From an uncultured Streptococcus sp. (GTDB lineage Bacteria > Bacillota > Bacilli > Lactobacillales > Streptococcaceae), in NCBI GenBank assembly GCA_934216185.1, contig CAKQBM010000103.1, positions 1 through 6,334 on the forward strand: 6,334 bases of DNA, written 5' to 3'. A program made the translations under genes and the position numbers. Positions 1 through 6,024 of this stretch are shown piece after piece (the first letter of the stretch is position 1; each line of letters starts with the position of its first letter). The notes under the pieces are model-generated. The model was given only the letters and a program-made list of their open reading frames with translations, was not told the DNA's origin and ran no database searches.

Positions 1-19
1 TCCCATTTCAGTTTTTACT

Positions 20-48
20 ATTATAGCACATTTTAAAAGCAATGAACA
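20..48 (-). promoter_or_regulatory. Leftward promoter with extended -10
   Basis: On the minus strand the sequence reads TGCTATAAT, an exact TGnTATAAT extended -10 element, with the hexamer at 25 to 20. At the 17-nt spacing the -35 position (48 to 43) reads TGTTCA, which is weak; an extended -10 tolerates this. Transcription would start near position 13 and leave the window to the left, so its gene is not visible. From memory, the neighbour of this kind of operon in pneumococcus is ilvD (branched-chain amino acid synthesis). That would fit the CodY box just upstream but is unverified here. Confidence 0.6.
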
Positions 49-62
49 GAAGAAAATTCTTG

Positions 63-77
63 AATTTTCAGAAAATT
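63..77. promoter_or_regulatory. CodY box (perfect consensus match)
   Basis: AATTTTCAGAAAATT matches the published CodY consensus AATTTTCWGAAAATT at all 15 positions and sits in a longer perfect inverted repeat (62-78). A further GAAAATTC half-site lies at 52-59. A second 15-mer at 54-68, overlapping the first by 6 nt, matches the consensus at 10 of 15 positions; overlapping degenerate motifs of this kind are typical of native CodY sites. The centre is about 57 nt upstream of the inferred start of the leftward promoter. CodY responds to branched-chain amino acids and, in many Firmicutes, GTP. The likely target is the leftward gene, because the operon on the right ends before this point. Confidence 0.85.
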
Positions 78-96
78 CTATATACATATGAAATAT

Positions 97-165
97 TTAA
101 AATTAAAAACAACAAAGCGGATTAGTGCACTTTCTGATGACCAGAATATGCTTTTTAATCCGCTT
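97..165 (-). terminator. Rho-independent terminator of the PTS-transketolase operon
   Basis: A perfect 10-bp stem, AAGCGGATTA (115-124) with TAATCCGCTT (156-165), encloses 31 nt. These nest a 3-bp helix (127-129 with 149-151) and a 5-bp hairpin (132-136 with 142-146). Read on the minus strand the stem is followed by a T-rich tract (TTTGTTGTTTTTAATTTT, about 114 to 97). It starts about 60 nt past the stop codon of the last operon gene. The plus-strand side lacks a comparable T tract, so termination should act mainly on leftward transcripts. The T tract is interrupted and the hairpin is unusually long, so efficiency is uncertain. Confidence 0.65.
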
Positions 166-224
166 GCTTTAAATAACGTAATGTAATTTTTACAGAAATT
201 CTTTCAGATAAGTGTATTTAACAT

Positions 225-1157
225 CTATCTTGCATTATAAAACTCTAGAACTTTCTCTTTTATATTCGATTCACTCAAACCATACTCATTAAGAAGATAA
301 TCCATTTTCCCTACTTGACCGAATCTTTCTTGAACACCCATCCGATGAATTTTTGTTGTTCCATCATCAGAGAATAATTCACATAAAGCACTGCCAATTC
401 CACCTATCTGATTGTGGTTTTCTACAGTAAATATAGTTTTTCCACTTAACATTGTTTTTATTTGTTCTGGTATTGGTTTGATTCTAAATAAATCTATGAC
501 ACCTACTGAATAACCTAATTTAGACAGTTCATCCGCAACTCGAATACTTGGAGCAACCATTATGCCAGAAGCAACTATTACAACATCTTCACCGTGTCTT
601 AACTCAATATAGCCTTTAGAAAAATCTTCTCCACCTTGATATACAGCCTCTGGAGCTTTTCTAATTGTTCGAATATATTTTAGTCCTTTTAAGTCTAATG
701 TCTGGTTCAAGATTTCACGAAATTGGATATCATCAGTTGCTTCGAAAATGATTGATTTAGGAATTAAACGTAACAATCCAATTTCTTCAAAGGGCATATG
801 TGTCCCACCATTCATTTCTGCAGTTACTCCTGCATCTGATCCAATCACAGTGGCATCCAATTGTGCGTATCCAAGAGAAATAAATAATTGATCAAATACT
901 CTTCGTGAAGCAAAAGGGCCAAATGTATGAAGATAAGGTCTAAAACCCTGAATAGATAAACCTGCTACAAGGCCTACCATTTCTGCTTCCATAATCCCAA
1001 CATTCACATAACGGTCTCCAAAGTCCTTTTCAAGATTATTAGTAGCCATCGAACTTGACAAATCTGCTTCTAAAACTACTATATCAGAGTAACTTTGGTT
1101 AGCCTCTAGAAGGAAATCTCTATACACATGTCGTAATTCTTTCGTACTTCTCATCAT
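225..1157 (-). CDS. Split transketolase, C-terminal subunit (pyrimidine-binding and C-terminal domains)
   Basis: This 310-aa protein is the C-terminal half of a two-subunit transketolase. It should pair with the N-terminal subunit encoded just upstream to form a thiamine-diphosphate (ThDP) enzyme that transfers two-carbon ketol units between sugar phosphates in the cytoplasm. The pyrimidine-binding domain spans about residues 5-170. It carries VNVGIMEAEM (51-60), whose E57 matches the glutamate that activates ThDP, and GGTHMP (117-122) with the conserved His H120. R166 is near the phosphate-binding Arg of classical transketolases. The C-terminal domain (about 185-305) contains TVENHNQIGGIGSA (244-257). 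The start is the first ATG of an ATGATG, 7 nt after GGAGGA and overlapping the upstream stop codon by 4 nt, which implies translational coupling. Alternatives are 1-deoxyxylulose-5-phosphate synthase-like or E1-beta-like proteins, but the adjacent N-half makes transketolase the best call. By eye, the substrate-pocket loop 107-121 differs from typical split transketolases. The true substrate is unknown. Confidence 0.9.
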   Translation of the reverse strand: MMRSTKELRHVYRDFLLEANQSYSDIVVLEADLSSSMATNNLEKDFGDRYVNVGIMEAEMVGLVAGLSIQGFRPYLHTFGPFASRRVFDQLFISLGYAQLDATVIGSDAGVTAEMNGGTHMPFEEIGLLRLIPKSIIFEATDDIQFREILNQTLDLKGLKYIRTIRKAPEAVYQGGEDFSKGYIELRHGEDVVIVASGIMVAPSIRVADELSKLGYSVGVIDLFRIKPIPEQIKTMLSGKTIFTVENHNQIGGIGSALCELFSDDGTTKIHRMGVQERFGQVGKMDYLLNEYGLSESNIKEKVLEFYNAR

Positions 1158-2011
1158 TCTGTTTCCTCCAATTCCTGACTTAATCTTTCTACAACTGAAG
1201 TTAACATTTGTCTCTCCTCTACAGTAGGGCGAAGATGATGATTGGATTTCATTTCTTCCAGCTCTCGAACTCCTTGACCTTTAATAGTGTCTAATACAAT
1301 ACACTTAGGGGATGAATTATTTGACTGTTTTAATTGGATAATCCCTTCATAAATTTCTCTAATATCTGAACCATTGACCCTAATGGATTCAAATCCAAAT
1401 GCTGAGAATTTTTCTACAAAATCACCTGGATTACAAATATCCTTTGTAAAACCATCTAATTGTTTTTTGTTATCGTCTACAAATACAATTAAATTAGATA
1501 ACTGTTGATGAGAAGCAAACTGTATAGCCTCCCAACATTGTCCCTCATTTAACTCACCATCTCCAACAATAGCATAGGTATAAAATGGACTTTTTCTTAT
1601 TCTCTGACCATATGCAAGTCCGGTTGCAACACTAATTCCTTGTCCTAAAGAGCCAGTTGTCATATCTATGCCTGGCGTTAAATTTCTATCAGGATGCGAC
1701 GGTAATTTAGTTCCATTTGTATTTAAAGAATATAAGAATTCTTTGTCAAAGAAACCATTCAAATAGAGTGTGCTGTATAAAGCTGGTCCAGCATGTCCCT
1801 TGGATAAAACAAAATAATCTCTATCTCGTGATGCAAATTTTTCTGGAGTCATTGGCATTATTTCACCATAAAGCACTGCTAAAACTTCTACGATAGACAG
1901 ACTCCCTCCATAATGGCCGAATCCAAGATGATTCAATGTTCTAAGAGTATTTAATCGGATTTTAGTCGCAAATTTTCTTAACTCATCTTCTCTATTTTCA
2001 CTTAAAATCAT
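1154..2011 (-). CDS. Split transketolase, N-terminal (ThDP-binding) subunit
   Basis: This 285-aa protein is the diphosphate-binding half of a split transketolase. Classical active-site histidines are present: GHYGG (H33), SKGHA (H73), SHPD (H106) and one of H258/H259 in the C-terminal part. The TTGSLGQG segment (118-125) lines the cofactor site. The ThDP/metal motif starts at GDGE (150-153), continues with NEGQCWEA, and ends at DDN (179-181). The length and lack of a pyrimidine domain match known N-terminal subunits, and no frameshift joins it to the next gene, so the split is genuine: a TGA stop overlaps the ATG of the C-half as ATGA. Together the halves total 595 aa, somewhat shorter than one-chain transketolases of about 660 aa. 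The ATG lies 3 nt after the EIIC stop, and its ribosome binding site (AAAGGAGG) is inside the last EIIC codons. This location in a PTS operon suggests a dedicated role on the imported sugar rather than housekeeping pentose phosphate flux; that is inference. Confidence 0.92.
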   Translation of the reverse strand: MILSENREDELRKFATKIRLNTLRTLNHLGFGHYGGSLSIVEVLAVLYGEIMPMTPEKFASRDRDYFVLSKGHAGPALYSTLYLNGFFDKEFLYSLNTNGTKLPSHPDRNLTPGIDMTTGSLGQGISVATGLAYGQRIRKSPFYTYAIVGDGELNEGQCWEAIQFASHQQLSNLIVFVDDNKKQLDGFTKDICNPGDFVEKFSAFGFESIRVNGSDIREIYEGIIQLKQSNNSSPKCIVLDTIKGQGVRELEEMKSNHHLRPTVEERQMLTSVVERLSQELEETE

Positions 2012-2014
2012 CCC

Positions 2015-3361
2015 TTATTCCTCCTTTGCAGATGGCTTTTTAATAAAGGATACCCCAAACATAACTGCTAGAATAAGAACAAGACCAATAACAATGCCTG
2101 CTTGTGAGCCAAATTGATTCAACATTCCTAAAATAATTCCTGATAGACCAAAATCTGCATCTGAGAAAGTTGATCCTTGGAAACCAAGTCCTCCCAAAAC
2201 TGGCATTAAAAAGACTGGAAGAAAACTAATTAAAATACCTTGTAAAAATGCTCCAATAGTAGCTCCACGAACACCACCAGATGCATTCCCAATAACACCT
2301 GCAGTCGCTCCACAGAAGAAATGAGGCACAACACCTGGTAAAATAACAACCGTTCCTGAAGCAATCATAATTGCCATACTGACTAAACCACCAACAAAAC
2401 TAGAGATAAATCCAATTAGAACTGCATTAGGTGCATAAGTATAAACAATCGGACAATCCAAAGCAGGTTTTGAATTAGGTACAAGACGCTCTGAAATACC
2501 TTTAAAGGCTGGAACAATTTCACCCAAAATAAGGCGAACACCTGCTAAAATAACAAATACCCCTGCTGCAAATTGACCTGCTAATTGTAAAGCATAAACT
2601 AGACCACTTGTACCACTACTGATTTCTTTTTCTATATATTCTGATCCTGCAAAGATAGCTACAATAATGTAAATAACTGCCATGGATAAAGTAATACTAA
2701 CAGTACTATCACGTAAAAAAGCTAAACTCTTTGGAAATTTAATGTCCTCTGTTGATTTTGATTTGTCACCAATAAGGCTACCAGTAAAACCACTCAACCA
2801 ATATCCCAAAGAACTGAAATGACCTAAAGCCACCTTGTCATTTCCAGTTAATTGAACCATATATTTTTGCACAAATGCTGGGGAAATACTCATAATAATA
2901 CCGAGTGCTAATCCTCCTAGTAAGATAAGAGGCAAACTTGTAAAGCCAGCAACTGATAAAATGACCGCAATCATACACGCCATATATAGAGTATGGTGCC
3001 CTGTTAAAAAGATATATTTGAATCGAGTAAAACGAGCAATTAAGATATTGAATACCATACCTGCAAACATAATCATTGCAGTAGCTGAGCCATATGTTGT
3101 TAAAGCTACAGCTACAATTGCTTCATTATTCGGTACAACTCCAGATAAATGAAAAGCATGTTCAAACATGGTACCAAATGGATTCAAAGAATTTTGTACA
3201 ATTCCTGCACCACCAGATACAACTAAGAAACCAACAAAGGTCTTAATTCCACCTTTAATAATATCAGGTAATTTCTTCTTCTGAAGAACTAATCCTAAGA
3301 TTGCAATTAAAGCTACTAAAATAGCTGGTGTACTAACAATATCCAATATGAACTTCATCAT
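2015..3361 (-). CDS. PTS EIIC permease, ascorbate (UlaA/SgaT) family
   Basis: This 448-aa polytopic membrane protein is the sugar-translocating EIIC subunit of a phosphotransferase system. It has about ten to twelve hydrophobic segments, for example residues 9-27, 41-57, 81-109, 122-160, 218-238, 254-279, 312-342, 367-392 and 420-440. Landmarks typical of the UlaA/SgaT family are NEAIVAVALT (79-88), TGHHT (120-124), LGHFSSLGYW (179-188) and the glycine-rich HFFCGATAGVIGNASGG (347-363). The length is close to E. coli UlaA (465 aa). It contains EIIC only: the EIIB is a separate upstream gene and no EIIA gene sits beside it. The start is the first ATG of MMK, 8 nt after AGGAGG, a site that overlaps the EIIB stop codon. 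Family membership does not prove L-ascorbate transport. No ascorbate-catabolic enzyme is encoded nearby and the partner enzymes are a transketolase pair, so another sugar or sugar acid is likely. The ula gene name is therefore not assigned. Confidence 0.9.
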   Translation of the reverse strand: MMKFILDIVSTPAILVALIAILGLVLQKKKLPDIIKGGIKTFVGFLVVSGGAGIVQNSLNPFGTMFEHAFHLSGVVPNNEAIVAVALTTYGSATAMIMFAGMVFNILIARFTRFKYIFLTGHHTLYMACMIAVILSVAGFTSLPLILLGGLALGIIMSISPAFVQKYMVQLTGNDKVALGHFSSLGYWLSGFTGSLIGDKSKSTEDIKFPKSLAFLRDSTVSITLSMAVIYIIVAIFAGSEYIEKEISSGTSGLVYALQLAGQFAAGVFVILAGVRLILGEIVPAFKGISERLVPNSKPALDCPIVYTYAPNAVLIGFISSFVGGLVSMAIMIASGTVVILPGVVPHFFCGATAGVIGNASGGVRGATIGAFLQGILISFLPVFLMPVLGGLGFQGSTFSDADFGLSGIILGMLNQFGSQAGIVIGLVLILAVMFGVSFIKKPSAKEE

Positions 3362-3373
3362 GACGCTAGCCTC

Positions 3374-3658
3374 CTATATAAGTCCTTTTTCTTCACAAAG
3401 TTTAGTAATTAATTCTCGTAGTTCATCCATATCAATAATACTATTTAAGATACGAACATCTCCAAGATGACTAGCTGAATCAGCTAAATCACGACCAACA
3501 ATCCAAATATCCGCTGCATTTGGATCTGCTCCACCTAAATCATAGTGTTCAACTTCTACATCCGAAACATTCAAATCACTCAATACAGATTCAATATTCA
3601 TCTGTACCATAAAACTTGAACCTAATCCTGAACCACAAGCTGTACCAATTTTTAACAT
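3374..3658 (-). CDS. PTS EIIB subunit, ascorbate (SgaB/UlaB) type
   Basis: This 94-aa cytoplasmic protein is a stand-alone EIIB that takes phosphate from an EIIA histidine and gives it to the sugar carried by EIIC. The N-terminus MLKIGTACGSGLGSSFM contains the phosphate-accepting cysteine C8, followed by the glycine- and serine-rich P-loop of the SgaB/lactose-type EIIB fold. The length matches UlaB-like proteins (about 95-100 aa). The gene starts 3 nt after the regulator stop. Its ribosome binding site (AGGAGG, 8 nt before ATG) lies in the last regulator codons, so its expression is probably coupled to that of the regulator. EIIC follows after 12 nt. Its EIIA donor may be the C-terminal domain of the regulator or a protein encoded elsewhere. 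Confidence 0.92.
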   Translation of the reverse strand: MLKIGTACGSGLGSSFMVQMNIESVLSDLNVSDVEVEHYDLGGADPNAADIWIVGRDLADSASHLGDVRILNSIIDMDELRELITKLCEEKGLI

Positions 3659-3661
3659 TAT

Positions 3662-5692
3662 CTAATCCTCCTGTTTAATTATCATTTCAATGTCATCATA
3701 GTCTTTTGATGATATTAAAGTTTGAACATGATTTTTATCTCTTAAAATTGTTGTTAAATGTGACAAAGCCTTTAAATGACTCTCATTATCAATGGCTGCA
3801 ATACAAATCAACAATCTTACCTCTTGTTCTGGATTATCCAATAAATAAATCGGTTCTTCCAAAACTAACATGGACATTCCTATTTCATTCACACCTTCAT
3901 CTGGCCGAGCGTGAGGAATTGCGACTCCCTTCCCTAAATTAATAAAAGGCCCAAACTCTTCTACTTTTTGAATCATTGCCTCAGGGTAGTTCTCAGTTAT
4001 CTTATCTTGATCCAAAAGCGGTTTAGCTGCTAAACGAATTGCCTCCTTCCATCCTAATTTTTCCGAACTAACCTGATAGGTTTCTTTGGTAATAAGTTGT
4101 TCTAGCACTGGTACAATTTCCTTTCTATCATTTTTTTGATAAAGATAATTCTTTAACGCCAATCTTAATTCCAATTCTTGTGTAATAATTCCATATCTTT
4201 TGACAATATTCAGGATTTGTTCAATCTCAAAATCCCCATACTCTAAATTCGGAAAATCTTTTAACACTAGTTCTACTAGTTGTATTGCTTGCTCTTCAGT
4301 CATCATAACCGAAACTAGATAATTTGGCTTTTCTGTCTCCACCTTTATGGTAGAAAAAACCATATCATAGTCACTACTAGCTTTTACCTGCAAATCATCA
4401 ATCTTTGAGGTTCCTATAAACTCAATTTGAGGAAATAATGCTAATAGATTTTCTTTTAACATCAATGAAGAACTAACACCATTAGGACAAATGATTGCTG
4501 CTTTATAACATTTTTGAGGCAAAGTATCTGCTTTCCTTAAATATCCTCCAAAATGGATAACAAAATATGCTGTTTCACTATCAGGTATGGGCTTGTCAAT
4601 AGCGTCCATCAAGGGAGTCAAAGAATCTTTTACTAGTTCAAATAAATCAGGATAATGTTCTTTAACATGCAACACATATTCATTTGAACTAGGTAGGCCG
4701 AACTTTAATCTATAGTAAGCCGGTATAAGATGGCGGCGAAGATTTTCTCTCAATACTTCCCTTTGTTTAAAATGTAACAAAGAAATATCTTCCATTCTAC
4801 TTATAATAGCCTCTGTTAATTGATTAAAGTAAACCGGAGCAACATCTACTTCACCTTCAAAGCAACTTGATAATAAAACTGTGATATAGCGATAATCATC
4901 CTCAGAAAACACCGTATCTATAATTCCCAAATCAACCACTGTATCCAATAAAATAGTCGTTATATCTTGAATAACAGGAGATACTAATGTCTCTGAAAGA
5001 CATACTCTTTCAACATCCCTTTGATACCTACATATAATGAATACTAAACCGAAAAGGCAGACTTTTAATTGATTAACAATAGGTACTATCTGTAGCTTTT
5101 CATAATAATCTTTAACCACCTGATCAATCAAATCATAAGTTAATGAATACCCCCAACTGGATAAAACATAATCCAAACCCCAAATCCCTATGGAGGATTC
5201 CAGCAACTCACTAACCATTTGAAAAGCTAAACGGTGCTTATTCCACTCTGAACCGTGTAAAGTATAACCTTTTGCTCTACTGTACCCTAGCTCCAAATCA
5301 TTATCTAACATAATCTTTCTTAATGATTGGATATCAGATAAGGTTGTATTCTTACTTACTTTCAAAAAGTCTTGGTAATGATTATTCGATATAAAATCTA
5401 ATCGGCAAAAAGTGTAAAGATAGATTAATGCTAAGCGAGTCGACTTTGGTAAAACCAATTCATCCGACTTAATAATATCTGTCAAAGACTGCTTCGTACG
5501 ATTTGATAAACTATAGCGACCTTGTTTTTTATCCAGCACTATCCCTTTATTAGCTAGATAAGGCACTAAATAATCTATTCCTTCTTTGACTTCCTTTATA
5601 GGTAAGCTCACCTTAACAGATAATTCATATAATGATAGCTCACAATGATCCATCAAAGTCATCAAAATAACTAGTGCTCTATAATCAAACAT
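3662..5692 (-). CDS. PRD-containing transcriptional regulator (MtlR/LicR type) with EIIB-like and EIIA domains
   Basis: This 676-aa modular regulator of the BglG/LicR/MtlR group probably activates its own PTS operon. It begins with two helix-turn-helix domains (about 5-63 and 83-146; the second ends KGYTLHGSEWNKHRL). PRD1 covers about 180-285. PRD2 covers about 295-390, with H321 (LRRHLIPAYYRLKFG) and H380 (AYFVIHFGGYL) as likely phosphorylation sites. An EIIB-like domain (about 397-485) carries C402 in ICPNGVSSS. The EIIA domain of the mannitol/fructose type (about 528-672) has H594 in AIPHARP and a second conserved His, H639. PRD1 lacks clear histidines at the usual positions. It is often labelled an antiterminator, but the twin HTH domains and the absence of a visible antiterminator RNA in its short leader favour DNA binding. 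The ATG follows AAAGGAAG by a few nt. It is first in the operon, with promoter elements at 5714-5758. The EIIA domain may also energise the operon's EIIB; this is inference. Confidence 0.92.
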   Translation of the reverse strand: MFDYRALVILMTLMDHCELSLYELSVKVSLPIKEVKEGIDYLVPYLANKGIVLDKKQGRYSLSNRTKQSLTDIIKSDELVLPKSTRLALIYLYTFCRLDFISNNHYQDFLKVSKNTTLSDIQSLRKIMLDNDLELGYSRAKGYTLHGSEWNKHRLAFQMVSELLESSIGIWGLDYVLSSWGYSLTYDLIDQVVKDYYEKLQIVPIVNQLKVCLFGLVFIICRYQRDVERVCLSETLVSPVIQDITTILLDTVVDLGIIDTVFSEDDYRYITVLLSSCFEGEVDVAPVYFNQLTEAIISRMEDISLLHFKQREVLRENLRRHLIPAYYRLKFGLPSSNEYVLHVKEHYPDLFELVKDSLTPLMDAIDKPIPDSETAYFVIHFGGYLRKADTLPQKCYKAAIICPNGVSSSLMLKENLLALFPQIEFIGTSKIDDLQVKASSDYDMVFSTIKVETEKPNYLVSVMMTEEQAIQLVELVLKDFPNLEYGDFEIEQILNIVKRYGIITQELELRLALKNYLYQKNDRKEIVPVLEQLITKETYQVSSEKLGWKEAIRLAAKPLLDQDKITENYPEAMIQKVEEFGPFINLGKGVAIPHARPDEGVNEIGMSMLVLEEPIYLLDNPEQEVRLLICIAAIDNESHLKALSHLTTILRDKNHVQTLISSKDYDDIEMIIKQED

Positions 5693-5713
5693 TTCTCTTC
5701 CTTTCTAACTACA

Positions 5714-5758
5714 ATTATAGTGTAAAAATTATAAGAATAAAAGAGTATTTGAGCACAA
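5714..5758 (-). promoter_or_regulatory. Candidate promoter(s) of the regulator-PTS-transketolase operon
   Basis: Two perfect TATAAT hexamers lie upstream of the regulator on the minus strand, at 5734-5729 and 5719-5714. The first has TTGTGC (5758-5753) 18 nt upstream as a plausible -35 and would give a leader of about 30 nt. The second has only TTTTAT at the 17-nt -35 position and would start transcription about 15 nt from the ATG. The first is therefore preferred. No intrinsic terminator or antiterminator hairpin is visible between them and the start codon. Confidence 0.55.
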
Positions 5759-5824
5759 TATAATCTCACCTTTTAAAAGAAATTATTGGGCTGAAAGTTT
5801 TTAGTGATTATTTTTCTACTTTTT

Positions 5825-5844
5825 CTTTAATTTATAAATTAAAG
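5825..5844. repeat. 20-bp perfect palindrome
   Basis: CTTTAATTTATAAATTAAAG equals its own reverse complement over all 20 bases. It lies about 135-150 bp upstream of the regulator start and 30 bp before the SPFH gene remnant. With no T-run immediately after it, it is not an obvious terminator. It could be an operator for the PRD regulator or another factor, although AT-rich DNA forms such palindromes more easily by chance. Confidence 0.5.
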
Positions 5845-5852
5845 CGATATCA
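5839..5852. promoter_or_regulatory. Candidate cre site (CcpA)
   Basis: TTAAAGCGATATCA matches the Bacillus cre consensus TGWNANCGNTNWCA at 13 of 14 positions; the only mismatch is T for G at position 2. Sugar PTS operons are commonly under CcpA catabolite control. The site lies more than 100 bp upstream of the candidate operon promoters, which is far for simple roadblock repression but possible for upstream action or for an unrecognised promoter. It overlaps the end of the 20-bp palindrome. Confidence 0.4.
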
Positions 5853-5862
5853 TTTAGATATC
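5846..5862. repeat. Paired GATATC motif, 11-bp phased
   Basis: GATATC occurs at 5846-5851 and again at 5857-5862, separated by ATTTA. Each hexamer is itself a palindrome and the two are one helical turn (11 bp) apart, the usual phasing for two protein subunits on one DNA face. Function is unknown; operator use is inference. Confidence 0.35.
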
Positions 5863-5870
5863 AAATAATA

Positions 5871-6023
5871 GGAATGGTTGAAATGACACTGGAACGGCTC
5901 AATGAAGGGGAATTGGTAGAGATTGACGAAGAACGAAAAGCTGCCATGGTTTCAAATCTCCTTGTCGTTCTTTGTGGCAATCATGATGCACAACCAATTG
6001 TCAACACAGGAAGTCTTTACTAA
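5871..6023 (+). pseudogene. 3' remnant of an SPFH/band-7 family gene
   Basis: The frame ending in TAA at 6021-6023 reads [20 protein letters not shown], then [15 protein letters not shown] (residues 22-36 from the glycine codon) and finally PIVNTGSLY. From memory this matches the extreme C-terminus of streptococcal SPFH/band-7 proteins of about 290 aa, which typically end with a GMVEM...[11 protein letters not shown]...NTGTLY pattern. Only about 50 residues remain: upstream of GGA at 5871 the frame has no recognisable homology and meets a stop at 5835-5837. The membrane segment and SPFH core are therefore absent. An ATG at 5874 could still start a 49-aa peptide, but no good ribosome binding site precedes it. 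The remaining frame is intact and stops one base before the next gene, preserving the parental junction. Most likely the gene was truncated when the neighbouring region was inserted or rearranged. Confidence 0.75.
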
Positions 6024-6024
6024 A

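Noticed and set aside
184..200. Possible second CodY-like site near the operon stop codon
   Set aside because: The best 15-mer matches the consensus at only about 10 of 15 positions, with a broken centre and no promoter nearby.
2961..3152. Plus-strand 63-aa open frame inside the EIIC gene
   Set aside because: It lies entirely antisense to the EIIC coding sequence, shows no recognisable domain, and looks like a chance frame opposite hydrophobic codons.
3706..3942. Plus-strand 78-aa open frame inside the regulator gene
   Set aside because: It is antisense to the well-supported EIIA domain, with no domain features of its own.
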